This document shows, one piece after another, positions 1 through 8,379 of a DNA stretch of 22,592 nucleotides; the first letter of the stretch is position 1, and each line of letters begins with the position of its first letter. Source of the DNA: CAYZJB01 sp964478735 (GTDB lineage: Bacteria > CLD3 > SB21); contig CAYZJB010000059.1 of assembly GCA_964478735.1 (NCBI GenBank), positions 1 through 22,592 of the forward strand. The letters run 5' to 3'. The translations under genes and the position numbers were made by a program. The notes beneath the pieces are model-generated. The model saw nothing but the letters and a program-made list of their open reading frames with translations. It did no database searches and was not told the origin of the DNA.

Positions 1-48
1 CTAGAGCAGAGGAACGTTTACACCTCACCCTAAACCATGGAGGAGCTT

Positions 49-3000
49 ATGGAAAAGTGCAGACTGCCCGCCGGCTGGACACGGAGGATGATCGTCCTCG
101 CGGTCTTTGGATTCCTGACGGCATCACGGTTGTCCGCGCAGGGCGTGACGACGGGAGCCGTCAGCGGTACCGTCACCGACGCCAACGGCCAACCGTTGTA
201 CGGCGCCAATGTCACGGCCGTACATGAACCGAGCGGTTCGTACTATGGCGCCGTCACCACGACGAGCGGCGCATTCACGATCCTCAACATGAGGATCGGC
301 GGTCCGTACACCGTCAAGGCTTCGTTTATCGGTTATCAGGATCAGGAAGAAAAAGGCATCCAGATCAGTCTCGGACAGACGGTCAAGCTGACGTTTCAAT
401 TGAGCGAAACGGCAATCGAAGGGGAAAACGTCGTGATTACCGCCGAACGCGACGCAATTTTGAATCGCGATCGGACCGGTGCGGCGACGTACATCAATGC
501 CGTCGATCTGTCGCAACTGCCGTCGATCAAACGCTCCACGCAGGACCTGACGCGTCTCGACCCGCGCAGCGACGGAAGCTTCAGCTTCGGCGGACGCAAC
601 TGGCTGTTCAACAACCTGTCGCTCGACGGGTCGTACTTCAATAATTCTTTCGGCCTGGACAATCCGGCGCCCGGCGGACAAACGAACGCGGAACCGGTCC
701 CGTTCGACGCGATCGAGCAGGCAGGTTTCCATTGCTCCGTTCGATATACGCGAAGGCGGTTTCACCGGCGCCAATATCAATTCGGTCACGAAAAGCGGCA
801 CCAATACGTTCCGCGGATCGATTTATTCGTATTACCGTAATGAAAGTTTTGTGGGCAATGAAATTCGTGATCGCGGCGTCATTGCCAATCCCGATCTGTC
901 ATTTTTAAACTCGGGCTTCAGCATCGGCGGACCGCTGATCCGTGATAAATTATTCTTTTTCGCAAACGCGGAGCTCGAACGTCGAACGGACCCCGCGTCC
1001 AACTTCGTCGCGAGCAGCAACGGCCAGAGCGGCTTCGGGGTGTCGCGCGTCGAAGAATCGGTCATGAATCAGATCCGGCAGCGCATGATCGACGAGTACA
1101 ACTATGATCCGGGAAAATTTGAAAACTACAACCACAAGACGAACAATGAAAAACTTCTTCTGAAACTCGATTACAACGCGCATGAGAATCACAAACTGAG
1201 TTTCCGGTACAACCGGCTCCGTGCAAGCCAGGAAAAACCGCCGCATCCGTTCGTATTGTCTCCCGGCCCGCGCGGTCCGAATGAAACAGCCCTTCCTTTT
1301 GAAAACAGCGGATACGAGATCAACAACGGGCTGAACTCGTATGCCCTGGAATTGAACAGTCACTACACGAAGTTCACCAACCGATTTTTTATCAGCTACA
1401 ATCGGTTCCGTGATTTCCGCGATCCATTCAGCGAGCCCTTCCCGACGATCGACATCGCCGAAAACGGCGTGACGTACACGACAATCGGTCATGAACCGTT
1501 TTCAATTCACAATATTCTGGACCAGGACGTGTGGCAGTTCACCAATAATTTCAGCTACTTTACCGGACCCCACGTTTTAACTGCCGGATTGAATTTCGAG
1601 TATTTCAAGTTCTTCAACTCATTCAACATATTCCGGCACGGAGTGTTTTTCCTGCCGTACGGCCTATTTCCGGGAACGGCGAGATTCAATTCAGTGGCCG
1701 ATTTTCTTGCCGCAACCGATCCCAATAATCCATCCCAGGCCGATTTCAATTCCTTTGTGGCGGGAGACGTACCGTTTAAAGGAGAAGATATTGAAGTTGG
1801 ACAATTTGCCATCTATGTACAGGACGAATATTCCGCAACGGACAAACTCAAGCTGACAGCAGGTCTGCGCGCGGATTTCCCGATGTACTTCAAAGAACCC
1901 AAAGACAATCCCTTCTCGCGTGGATTGACCGCTTTGGATGAGAATGACGAGGCAGAGACCGTCGACCAGTCCAAACTGCCCGGCGCATCGCCGTTATGGT
2001 CTCCGCGTGTTGGATTCAACTACGACGTCAAAGGCGATCGTTCTACACAGGTTCGCGGCGGTACCGGTATTTTCACCGGCCGGGTTCCCTTCGCGTATGG
2101 ATCGGTAACGTGATTTCCGGGTGCCAATCCCAATCTACCCGCACAGGGCGCAGCCGTCCCGGGTAAGGATTCCGGCGATGAAATCCCGACGCAATCGTTC
2201 GACCTCAACGCCATGGTCGACGACTTCAAATGGCCGCAGGTATGGACAACCAATATTGCCGTCGATCACAAACTGCCGTACGATATTCTCGGAACGTTGG
2301 AATTTATCTACAGCAAGGACATCAATGCGGTCTACATGCGAAACGCCGACATTCGCACACCCGTCGACTTTCTCGCCGACGGCAGACCATTTTTTGGTGC
2401 ACCAAATCAGGAACTGAACGCAGACGGGGGCGCCGGCATCTACGTCATCGACAATACGAGCAAGGGATACAATTACAGCGTTACGACTCAGTTTCGGAAA
2501 GTATTTCCTTTCGGTCTGAGTTCGGGACTATCGTACACATTCATGGACGCCAGGAGCGTGATGAAATCGACGGAAATCGCGAGCGTCTTATGGACTGAGA
2601 ACCCCACGGAGGGCGATCCAAACAAACCAAAACTTGGCTATTCCGAATTCGGTCAACGTCATCGCATCGTCGGCCACGCCACGTACAAACATAAATGGAA
2701 CGACCGATTTGCAACCAGCGTCGGCATGTTCTTCGAAATCGCGGAAGGCAACACGTTCCTCGGCGCCGGCGGAAATCGATATTCCTTTACCTATGCGGGC
2801 GACGTCAATGGCGACGGGTTCGGCGTAAACGACTTGATCTACATTCCACGGACTCAGTCGGAGATCAATCTGGCCGACATTCCCGGCGGCATGACGGCGC
2901 AGGAACAATGGGATGCGCTGGACGCGTTTATCGAACAAGACGATTATCTGAGCAACAATCGCGGCAAGATCGCGAAACGTTTCGGTGCGGTCAATCCGTG

Positions 3001-3295
3001 GTACAGCAACATCGACCTGCGTATCGTCCAGGACATTCACTTCAAGTCTGCCACGCAGTTGCACACCCTACAGCTCAGCCTCGACGTGCTGAACTTGGCC
3101 AATGCGTTGAACTCCGACTGGGGCGTTCGCAAAGTCGCGAGCGCGTCGGCAACCACGCCGCTTCAGTTGGTCGGATTCGACGGAGCGGGCGAACCGATTT
3201 TCAATTTTGTCGGGCCGAGCAAAACGTACATTGACGATCCCAGCATCCTTTCCCGCTGGCGCGTCCAGTTCGGTATCCGGTATTTGTTTAACTGA
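49..3295 (+). pseudogene. Oar-like TonB-dependent outer-membrane receptor, interrupted by frameshifts
   Basis: The predicted protein is about 1,080 residues if repaired. A signal peptide ends near SAQ (residue 31). It is followed by a carboxypeptidase-regulatory-like beta-sandwich (about 32-120), a plug with the FGGRN and SVTKSGTNTFRG motifs, and a long barrel ending in YLFN. It probably takes up a substrate through the outer membrane using TonB energy; the substrate is unknown. The reading frame breaks three times. At 720-722 about two bases seem missing, because VSIAPFDIREGG continues in the next frame. At 2093-2095 one base seems missing and at 2119-2121 one G seems extra; between them VWIGNVIS is read in the third frame, and the uncorrected frame hits TGA at 2111. 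As it stands the open pieces are 49-840, about 722-2113 and 2114-3295. ATG 49 is preferred over ATG 37 because GGAGG (39-43) lies five bases upstream. The cause may be sequencing error or real decay. Confidence 0.85.
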
Positions 3296-3309
3296 CCCGA
3301 TGTGTCATC

Positions 3310-3341
3310 AAAAAAAGCCCGTCATTGACGGGCTTTTTTTA
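3310..3341. terminator. Bidirectional intrinsic terminator
   Basis: A near-perfect hairpin, AAAAAAGCCCGTCA / TTGACGGGCTTTTTT, is flanked by an A-run on the left and a T-run on the right, so it can act on either strand. It lies between two converging genes: the TonB receptor ends 14 bases upstream, and the minus-strand epimerase gene ends at 3414. The stretch between 3342 and 3413 shows nothing else. Confidence 0.9.
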
Positions 3342-3413
3342 TTTTCTCGATAAAGATTTGTTTTAGTGAGACGTTCATCCAACGCCTCAAACTTCCCATT
3401 ACCCTTCAGGGTT

Positions 3414-4394
3414 TTACAACCATCCCGCTTGTCGGTACCACTCCGCCGTTACCTTTGCGCCTTGTTCAAACTGAAACTTCGGTTGAAAGCCGAGCTCCCG
3501 GCGTATTTTCGCCGACGTACACGTCCACGCCGATTGTTTCAATTCAATGATCTTTTGTCTGTTTAAGACAGAGGCATTTTTCGACCATCTCGAAAAAAAC
3601 TCAGCCGTGAGTCCTACGCCATGGACGGCAAATTCCGGAACGAACAACGGAAACGTCCATCGGTCCATGACATGAGACAGAATGGCGCTGATGTCCTGCC
3701 ATGTATAAATATTGCCGTCGTCGACAAAATACGTTTGTCCCGCCGACGCCGGGTCGTCGCCCGCGCGTATGATCGCCTCGACCAGGTCGTCGGAATAAAT
3801 CATGCTGAGATATTTTTTACGGAGCCCGAGCACCGGACGCACGTGGCGATGGATCAACTGAAAATAAATCAGGATGTCTTTTTCCCTCGGTCCGTATACC
3901 GCGGGCGGACGGATCACCGTGACCGGCAGATATTTGGAATACTCGTGAGCGTATTTTTCGCCCTCCCACTTGCTTTTGCCGTAGTATGTGATCGGCCGCG
4001 CCGGGTCGTCTTCCGTCAAAGGCCGTCCGGGTTCCGCCGGGCCGGCAGCCGCCAGACTGCTAACATGAACGATCTTCGCGACGCGTGGATTGTTGGCCAA
4101 GCAGGCTTCGTACAAAAGGCGTGAACCATCGGCATTAACCTTAAAATAAGCGGCTTCGGTCTTCGCTTTGGTGATTCCCCCCAGATGGTAAATGACATCG
4201 ACTTCGCCGACAGCCCGATCAAGCGACTCGCGATCCGTGATGTCCCCTTCCGCCAGTTCGACCGGCAATCGTCGAAGTTCGGTCAGGTCGCTTGTTTTAC
4301 GAACGAGACAGCGAACGCTGTTGCCGCGTTTCACCAGTGTTTCCGCCAGGTGCCCGCCGATAAACCCCGTTGCTCCCGTGATCAGGGCTTTCAC
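3414..4394 (-). CDS. NAD-dependent epimerase/dehydratase (extended SDR family)
   Basis: A 326-residue extended short-chain dehydrogenase. The Rossmann dinucleotide motif GATGFIGG sits at residues 7-14, the catalytic-type SS at 112-113 and YxxxK (Y138, K142) at 138-142. The overall pattern resembles dihydroflavonol-4-reductase, 3-beta-HSD or sugar-epimerase-type enzymes; the substrate cannot be told. The start is taken as GTG at 4394. This gives the canonical short N-terminus (M)KALITGATG and a four-base GTGA overlap with the stop codon of the upstream GNAT gene, implying translational coupling. The frame stays open further upstream (an ATG at 4508), but that stretch lies inside the GNAT gene and looks like a shadow. 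The gene ends before the shared terminator at 3310-3341. Confidence 0.88.
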   Translation of the reverse strand: MKALITGATGFIGGHLAETLVKRGNSVRCLVRKTSDLTELRRLPVELAEGDITDRESLDRAVGEVDVIYHLGGITKAKTEAAYFKVNADGSRLLYEACLANNPRVAKIVHVSSLAAAGPAEPGRPLTEDDPARPITYYGKSKWEGEKYAHEYSKYLPVTVIRPPAVYGPREKDILIYFQLIHRHVRPVLGLRKKYLSMIYSDDLVEAIIRAGDDPASAGQTYFVDDGNIYTWQDISAILSHVMDRWTFPLFVPEFAVHGVGLTAEFFSRWSKNASVLNRQKIIELKQSAWTCTSAKIRRELGFQPKFQFEQGAKVTAEWYRQAGWL

Positions 4395-5518
4395 GCGGAC
4401 ACGGCTTTTTCGTAAATACGATAGCGTTTGTATACCGTCGCACCCATGCGCTCCAGCGGCCGGTTCATCGCCGCATTGTCCTCCAGAATCCAGGACAATT
4501 CGCCCCACTGCACTCCTTTGCGGATCCCCATTTCAAACGTCTTGTGGTAAAATACGGTGTCGAGTCCTGAATGACGGTGCTGCGGCACAACGCCGAGCGT
4601 GATGACGCGCACCGTCCGGATTTTACCCTTACGCGTATTCCACAGCAGTTTGAACAAACCGAACGGCAGCAACCGGCCGTCTCGAATTTTGATCAATGCC
4701 TCGTTGATATTGGGAATGGCCAGCGAAAACCCGATCGGCTCTCCCCGATGTTCGGCAATAAAAAGAAAATCGGGATCGAGGATCTGCTTCATCTGCTTTC
4801 CCATGTGATCGAATTCCGCGTCCGTCATCGGGATGAACCCCCAGTTCTTTTCCCATGCCGCATTGTATATTTTTTTGACGCGCTGAACTTCGTTCGTAAA
4901 GTCCTTCATGTTGAAGGTACGGACGGTGAAGGAATTGCGCTTCAGGATCAGGTCGACGGCCCGCTGAAGGCGTTCGGGAATGGACGGAGGTGTTTCCAAC
5001 CGGTAGGCAATCAAGTCCTTGCACTTGACCAGGCCGTTTTGTTCGAACAGAGCAATATAATATGTAGGGTTATACGTCATCATGATCATCGGCGGACGAT
5101 CGAACCCTTCGACGAGGAGTCCACATTCATCGTTCGTCGAAAAATTCACGGGCCCGCGCAAAACGGTCATGCCGCGCTGCCGCACAAATTTTTCCGCCTC
5201 CCCGATGAGTGCGGCCGCGGCATCGGGATCGTTGCGGCATTCGAACAATCCGAAAAACCCCGTTTGGTCCTGGTGAAACTTGTTGTGCAGTTCGTTCACG
5301 ATGCCGGCGATGCGACCGACGGCCTGCCCGTTACGGTACGCCATGAAATACGCAACATCCGCGTGGTCAAAAAATGGGTTCTTGTGCGGATCCAAAAACT
5401 CCTTCCGCTCCATCAGCAGATGCGGAACCCAGTGGGCGTCGTCCGAATAGATCTGCCATTCGAATTTTATGAATTCGCCGATTTCTTTCTGGTTCAATTG
5501 CCGTACCGTAATGGACAT
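4391..5518 (-). CDS. GNAT-fold protein, YghO-like putative N-acetyltransferase
   Basis: A 375-residue soluble protein of a family that, from memory, is annotated as GNAT-domain or YghO-like. Conserved-looking stretches include LRGPVNFSTNDECG (about 119-132), a middle MMTYNP segment, and a C-terminal GNAT-like half. That half has an IAEHRGEPIGF strand, a VITLGVVPQHRHSGLD segment in the position of the acetyl-CoA-binding loop, and an ELSWILEDNAAMNRPLERMG tail. It may transfer an acyl group to an unknown acceptor, but no substrate is evident. AGGGA lies about ten bases before ATG 5518. Its TGA overlaps the GTG of the epimerase gene, so the two are very likely co-translated. A 361-residue ORF on the opposite strand is a shadow. 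Confidence 0.8.
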   Translation of the reverse strand: MSITVRQLNQKEIGEFIKFEWQIYSDDAHWVPHLLMERKEFLDPHKNPFFDHADVAYFMAYRNGQAVGRIAGIVNELHNKFHQDQTGFFGLFECRNDPDAAAALIGEAEKFVRQRGMTVLRGPVNFSTNDECGLLVEGFDRPPMIMMTYNPTYYIALFEQNGLVKCKDLIAYRLETPPSIPERLQRAVDLILKRNSFTVRTFNMKDFTNEVQRVKKIYNAAWEKNWGFIPMTDAEFDHMGKQMKQILDPDFLFIAEHRGEPIGFSLAIPNINEALIKIRDGRLLPFGLFKLLWNTRKGKIRTVRVITLGVVPQHRHSGLDTVFYHKTFEMGIRKGVQWGELSWILEDNAAMNRPLERMGATVYKRYRIYEKAVSA

Positions 5519-5652
5519 AAAACGATTTCCCTGAGTTTAAAAAACAGCGCGTCAAAAGTAGGTACGTTGTCCGAGAGAATCAACCTTCGGAAACGTCCGG
5601 TCTTTTTTTTACGGCTCATCGGGATTCGGTATGTGGAACGGCGACGACGGGG

Positions 5653-6441
5653 TTAGATATCGATCAGCACGCAGCAGCACGTCACGCCGCCTTCGGCTTT
5701 GGCCAGTTCCGACGCGTCGATCTGACGGACGTTGAAACCGGCTTCCAGTAAACAGGCACATGTCCGGCGGTAGGCCAGCGGAAAAAGAATGCGACCACCG
5801 ACGCACAACGCATTGGCCGCAAAGGGCTCGTCCGGATGGACGTCGATGAGCGTGTAATCCCTGAACACGTTGGCGTTCACCCAGTTGCGATGGATCAATA
5901 ACGTCCGTTCGCTCAGCGCACTGACAGCCGATTTCAAATGCAGGCACCCGTTCACCCGCACGGCGACGACGCGATAACCTGCCGGTTCGACGAATGCGCG
6001 GATCTGGCGGACACCCTCCTCGTTGGTCCGGCCGGATATCCCGACGAACAATGTTTTGCCGACGATCAGAACGTCGCCGCCATCGACGGTGCCGGTTTCC
6101 CGGATATAGAATAATTTCCTGTGCGGACGCAGAACCGATGCCACGCTGTCGGTTTCCGGACGCCGCGATTCCGCCCCCGGTCGCGTGATAATCGCCAGTT
6201 CGTTGAGGACAACCGCAGTGTCTTCGACAAAGACGGCATCGGGGCAATCCGGCAATTCCGGCAGCCGGTGTAGTTCGCATCCCGCCGAAATGAGTGCATT
6301 CTCGTACGCCCGGTGTTGTTCACGCGCCGTGACGACATCGATGGGAATTCGCTTAAGGTGGGTCAGTTCGCACTGAGCGATCGACCGGCTCACCGCGCGT
6401 GTGATCGCCAGCGTTAGAGTTTTGGTTTTTTTGGAATCCAT
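5653..6441 (-). CDS. Dimethylarginine dimethylaminohydrolase (DDAH)-like enzyme
   Basis: A 262-residue amidinotransferase-fold enzyme. The family hydrolyses N-omega-methylated arginines to citrulline plus methylamines. Visible landmarks are the N-terminal AITR, FVEDT (71-75) with acidic residues E73/D74, R87 in ITRPG, the TVDGGDVL strand, the active-site histidine H168 in GCLHLKS, and the nucleophile-region GGVTC with C255 near the C-terminus. The length matches bacterial DDAH. ATG 6441 overlaps the end of the upstream methyltransferase gene by 28 bases and lacks a clear ribosome binding site. The frame stays open to 6939, but that extension is a shadow of the methyltransferase gene. Related enzymes such as arginine deiminase are longer, so DDAH is preferred; the true substrate is unproven. 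Confidence 0.85.
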   Translation of the reverse strand: MDSKKTKTLTLAITRAVSRSIAQCELTHLKRIPIDVVTAREQHRAYENALISAGCELHRLPELPDCPDAVFVEDTAVVLNELAIITRPGAESRRPETDSVASVLRPHRKLFYIRETGTVDGGDVLIVGKTLFVGISGRTNEEGVRQIRAFVEPAGYRVVAVRVNGCLHLKSAVSALSERTLLIHRNWVNANVFRDYTLIDVHPDEPFAANALCVGGRILFPLAYRRTCACLLEAGFNVRQIDASELAKAEGGVTCCCVLIDI

Positions 6442-6920
6442 CGCCGTACCGTCGCGCAGTAGTTTTTGTAGCTGTCGCCGAATTTTTCCCTCAGGACCGG
6501 CTCTTCGTACACCAGAACGAAGAAGTGCGCCAGGAGCAGCCAGGGCAGACCGAAGATGAGAATCGTTGCCGAATTCATCCACAACCCGAAGCCCAGGATA
6601 ACGGCGAACGCGCCGAGGTACATCGGGTTGCCCGCGTAGCGATACGGACCGACGGCGACGAATTGTCTCGGCGCATCGAACGGCGCCGGCGTACCTTTGC
6701 CTTTGACGACGAACAATGCGATGCATGATAACGCGAGTACACCGCCGCCAACGATCAGAAGCGCTCCCGGTATTTTCAACCCGCGCGGGAAGTTGACCGG
6801 CGCGGGAAATCGTCGATCCAGCGTAAGGGCAACCCACGTCCACAATACGACAAATGAACTCGCGAATATGAGACTGCGCAATGCGGTGAAGATTGCTGCC
6901 AGCATGGCTGAAGTTACCAT
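6414..6920 (-). CDS. Isoprenylcysteine carboxyl methyltransferase (ICMT/PEMT)-family membrane protein
   Basis: A 168-residue integral membrane protein with about four to five hydrophobic segments. The C-terminal signature VGPYRYAGNPMYLG (about 90-103), followed by YEEPVLREKFGDSYKNY and RRWIP, is typical of the SAM-dependent ICMT/PEMT superfamily. In bacteria such proteins methylate small or lipid-like substrates, and their true targets are mostly unknown. ATG 6920 is used; ATG 6905 is also possible, and neither has a strong ribosome binding site. The 3' end overlaps the DDAH-like gene by 28 bases, suggesting coupled translation. The end of the gene contains a run of seven A (see findings). 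Confidence 0.85.
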   Translation of the reverse strand: MVTSAMLAAIFTALRSLIFASSFVVLWTWVALTLDRRFPAPVNFPRGLKIPGALLIVGGGVLALSCIALFVVKGKGTPAPFDAPRQFVAVGPYRYAGNPMYLGAFAVILGFGLWMNSATILIFGLPWLLLAHFFVLVYEEPVLREKFGDSYKNYCATVRRWIPKKPKL

Positions 6921-7058
6921 GGATATACTGCGGAGTCAATTCGTCTGTTGAGATCTTTTAAGGGGGATCGTTGCTGAATGAGGATTGGCTGTTATCCGGT
7001 AGCCTGCAACGAGAACTCCGATTACCTGAGGCAATTGACGACAAGATTTGATATACTC

Positions 7059-7107
7059 GCCCTCTAAAAGGGCATCAGCCGTTCCCTGAGTTACTCGAAG
7101 GGAACGG
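7059..7107 (+). promoter_or_regulatory. Two small hairpins in the leader of the EamA gene
   Basis: Upstream of the transporter gene are two consecutive potential hairpins. The first is GCCCT (7059-7063) paired with AGGGC (7069-7073). The second is CCGTTCCC (7079-7086) paired with GGGAACGG (7100-7107), with an inner GAG/CTC. A TATACT box at 7052-7057 lies just before, but it has no good -35 element at normal spacing. The second hairpin is followed by only four T, so it is a weak terminator at best. The role is unknown. Confidence 0.4.
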
Positions 7108-7134
7108 TTTTGGTAAAATTTTTTCGGAGGTCGT

Positions 7135-7587
7135 ATGAGACAGTATATCGTTTTTGCCATGGTTGCCGGGCTCGCGTGGGGACTGGGCGGATATTTCGAA
7201 AAAGCCGGATTGCGCGCCATGGGAATCCCGCCGATTGCCGGTATCACGCTACGTACGGCCGTTGCCGTGATCGTGCTCGGCCTCATCTCTCTTCCGGCGT
7301 GGAAAGAAATCCAAAGGCCGGATGACGTATCGGCCTGGGTTTTGATCGTCGTCTTCGGCGGTATTGTGGCTGGGAGCCTGGGCATGTGGAGTTTTTATCG
7401 CTCGCTCGCGACGTCGGAAAATTTAGGAGTGACGCTCGCGATCGCCTTTGCCGTTTCTCCGGTCGCGGGAACCGTACTCGGTCTTGTTCGCGGCACCCAG
7501 CCAATGGATTGGAAAACCGCCGCCGGCATGACCGCGATCGTCGCCGGCATCGTCATTTTACAACTCGCCCATCGACCCGCGAAGTGA
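7135..7587 (+). CDS. EamA/DMT-superfamily transporter, single-domain (half-size)
   Basis: A 150-residue membrane protein with about five hydrophobic segments and one EamA-type repeat. Typical EamA transporters carry two such repeats (about 280-300 residues), so this is half-size and probably works as a dimer. The start MRQYIVFAMVAGLAWGLGGYF fits the first helix, and a late segment PVAGTVLGLVRGTQPMDWKT resembles the usual EamA repeat end. GGAGG at 7126-7130 gives a well-placed ribosome binding site. The substrate is unknown. It is transcribed away from the ICMT/DDAH pair. Confidence 0.85.
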   Translation: MRQYIVFAMVAGLAWGLGGYFEKAGLRAMGIPPIAGITLRTAVAVIVLGLISLPAWKEIQRPDDVSAWVLIVVFGGIVAGSLGMWSFYRSLATSENLGVTLAIAFAVSPVAGTVLGLVRGTQPMDWKTAAGMTAIVAGIVILQLAHRPAK

Positions 7588-7679
7588 CATAGAGAAATTG
7601 CATACGTACCGAAAGTCGAGCATCATTTCTTGATCCGCGGTCGGCGGTAGACAAGACGGCAGAAAGGTTCCTACAACTC

Positions 7680-7788
7680 ATCTCAAAAATATCTCGCAAG
7701 GTTCGCAAAGGTATTTTTTGTTATTGATGTTATTGATGTTATTGAACACAAAGTCTTTGCGATCTTGGCGAGATTTCGTTTTTGAGAT
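7680..7788. repeat. Long imperfect inverted repeat with a 44-base loop
   Basis: The left arm at 7680-7710 and the right arm at 7755-7788 are imperfect reverse complements. They share ATCTCAAAAA, ATCTCGC and GCAAAG blocks, separated by small indels. The loop (7711-7754) contains three tandem copies of TGTTATTGA. The element lies in the intergenic space between two converging genes (EamA and msrC). It could be a palindromic repeat of the REP/MITE type or act as a transcription end; no target-site duplication was identified. Nothing else is seen in 7588-7679. Confidence 0.7.
7719..7745. repeat. Three tandem copies of TGTTATTGA
   Basis: A perfect triple 9-base direct repeat in the loop of the inverted repeat at 7680-7788. 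It is AT-rich and non-coding, and a candidate for slippage-driven length variation. Confidence 0.9.
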
Positions 7789-7814
7789 TAATTATAGCCA
7801 ACTCTATTCCTTTA

Positions 7815-8309
7815 TTATACCCACACGTTCGTATGTTTCAAAAAAATCCCGACGATGGATTCGAGGCCCCGGCGATCGATTGCATCGAATCGGTTGAATT
7901 CCGGGCTATCGATGTCCAGAACGCCGACAAGCCGATCATTCACGACCAGGGGAACGACGATCTCAGAATTCGACGCACTGTCGCACGCGATGTGGCCCGG
8001 AAATTCGTGAACGTTGTCCACGACAATCGTCTCCCGTTTCGCCGCTGCCATACCGCACACGCCTTTGCCGATCTCGATATGCACACAGGCCGGTTTGCCC
8101 TGGAACGGCCCGACGATCAGTTCGCCGTTCCGATGAAAATAAAATCCGACCCAGTTGACCTGCGGTAAGGTATGGACCAACAGTGCCGACAAATTGGCTG
8201 CATTTGCAATGGCATCAATTTCACCGTGCAAAAGAGCTTCGGTGTGGCGCGTCAGTTCGTCGTACAGTTCGGTTTTGCTAAGATTTTTCGTCGTCTGGAG
8301 GGTAAACAT
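7815..8309 (-). CDS. msrC: Free methionine-(R)-sulfoxide reductase (fRMsr), GAF-domain enzyme
   Basis: A 164-residue single GAF-domain protein that reduces free methionine-R-sulfoxide and so repairs oxidised methionine in the cytoplasm. The three conserved cysteines are all present: C75 in GKPACVHIEIGKGVCG, C85 in the same motif and C109 in PGHIACDSASNSEIVVP. The length is normal for the E. coli YebR/MsrC family. ATG 8309 is preceded by AAGGCG, and a putative sigma70-type promoter lies at 8332-8360. The gene follows the DUF5686 gene in the same direction with a 70-base gap and converges on the EamA gene. Confidence 0.93.
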   Translation of the reverse strand: MFTLQTTKNLSKTELYDELTRHTEALLHGEIDAIANAANLSALLVHTLPQVNWVGFYFHRNGELIVGPFQGKPACVHIEIGKGVCGMAAAKRETIVVDNVHEFPGHIACDSASNSEIVVPLVVNDRLVGVLDIDSPEFNRFDAIDRRGLESIVGIFLKHTNVWV

Positions 8310-8331
8310 ACGCCTTCTTTTTCGTCACGTG

Positions 8332-8360
8332 AATAAATTCCATCTTGACGGATGTTACAA
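8332..8360 (-). promoter_or_regulatory. Putative sigma70-type promoter of msrC
   Basis: On the minus strand TTGTAA (8360-8355) and TTTATT (8337-8332) are 17 bases apart. Each matches the consensus at four of six positions. It lies in the gap between the DUF5686 gene and msrC, so msrC could be transcribed on its own. Confidence 0.4.
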
Positions 8361-8379
8361 CGCGTCGGCGACGAAGGCA

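Noticed and set aside
596..624. GCAACTG-N15-GTCGCTC, an ECF-like promoter match inside the TonB receptor gene
   Set aside because: It is in the middle of a coding region with no gene start after it; a match of this kind is expected by chance somewhere in the window.
5563..5610. Terminator in the gap between the DDAH and GNAT genes (T-run near 5600)
   Set aside because: Only a four-pair stem (CGGA/TCCG) precedes the T-run, and it is on the + strand, where no gene ends.
4571..5656. A 361-residue + strand ORF opposite the GNAT gene
   Set aside because: It has no recognisable domain and mirrors the codon structure of the minus-strand gene, which has family motifs and a coupled downstream neighbour.
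7035..7057. TTGACG / TATACT promoter for the EamA gene
   Set aside because: The two boxes are only 11 bases apart, too short for sigma70.
7059..7107. Guanidine riboswitch of the mini-ykkC type before the EamA gene
   Set aside because: The two hairpins lack the ACGR loops of that class, and the second loop is too long.
7719..7745. CRISPR array
   Set aside because: The three 9-base repeats are directly abutting, have no spacers and lie in the loop of an inverted repeat; no cas gene is near.
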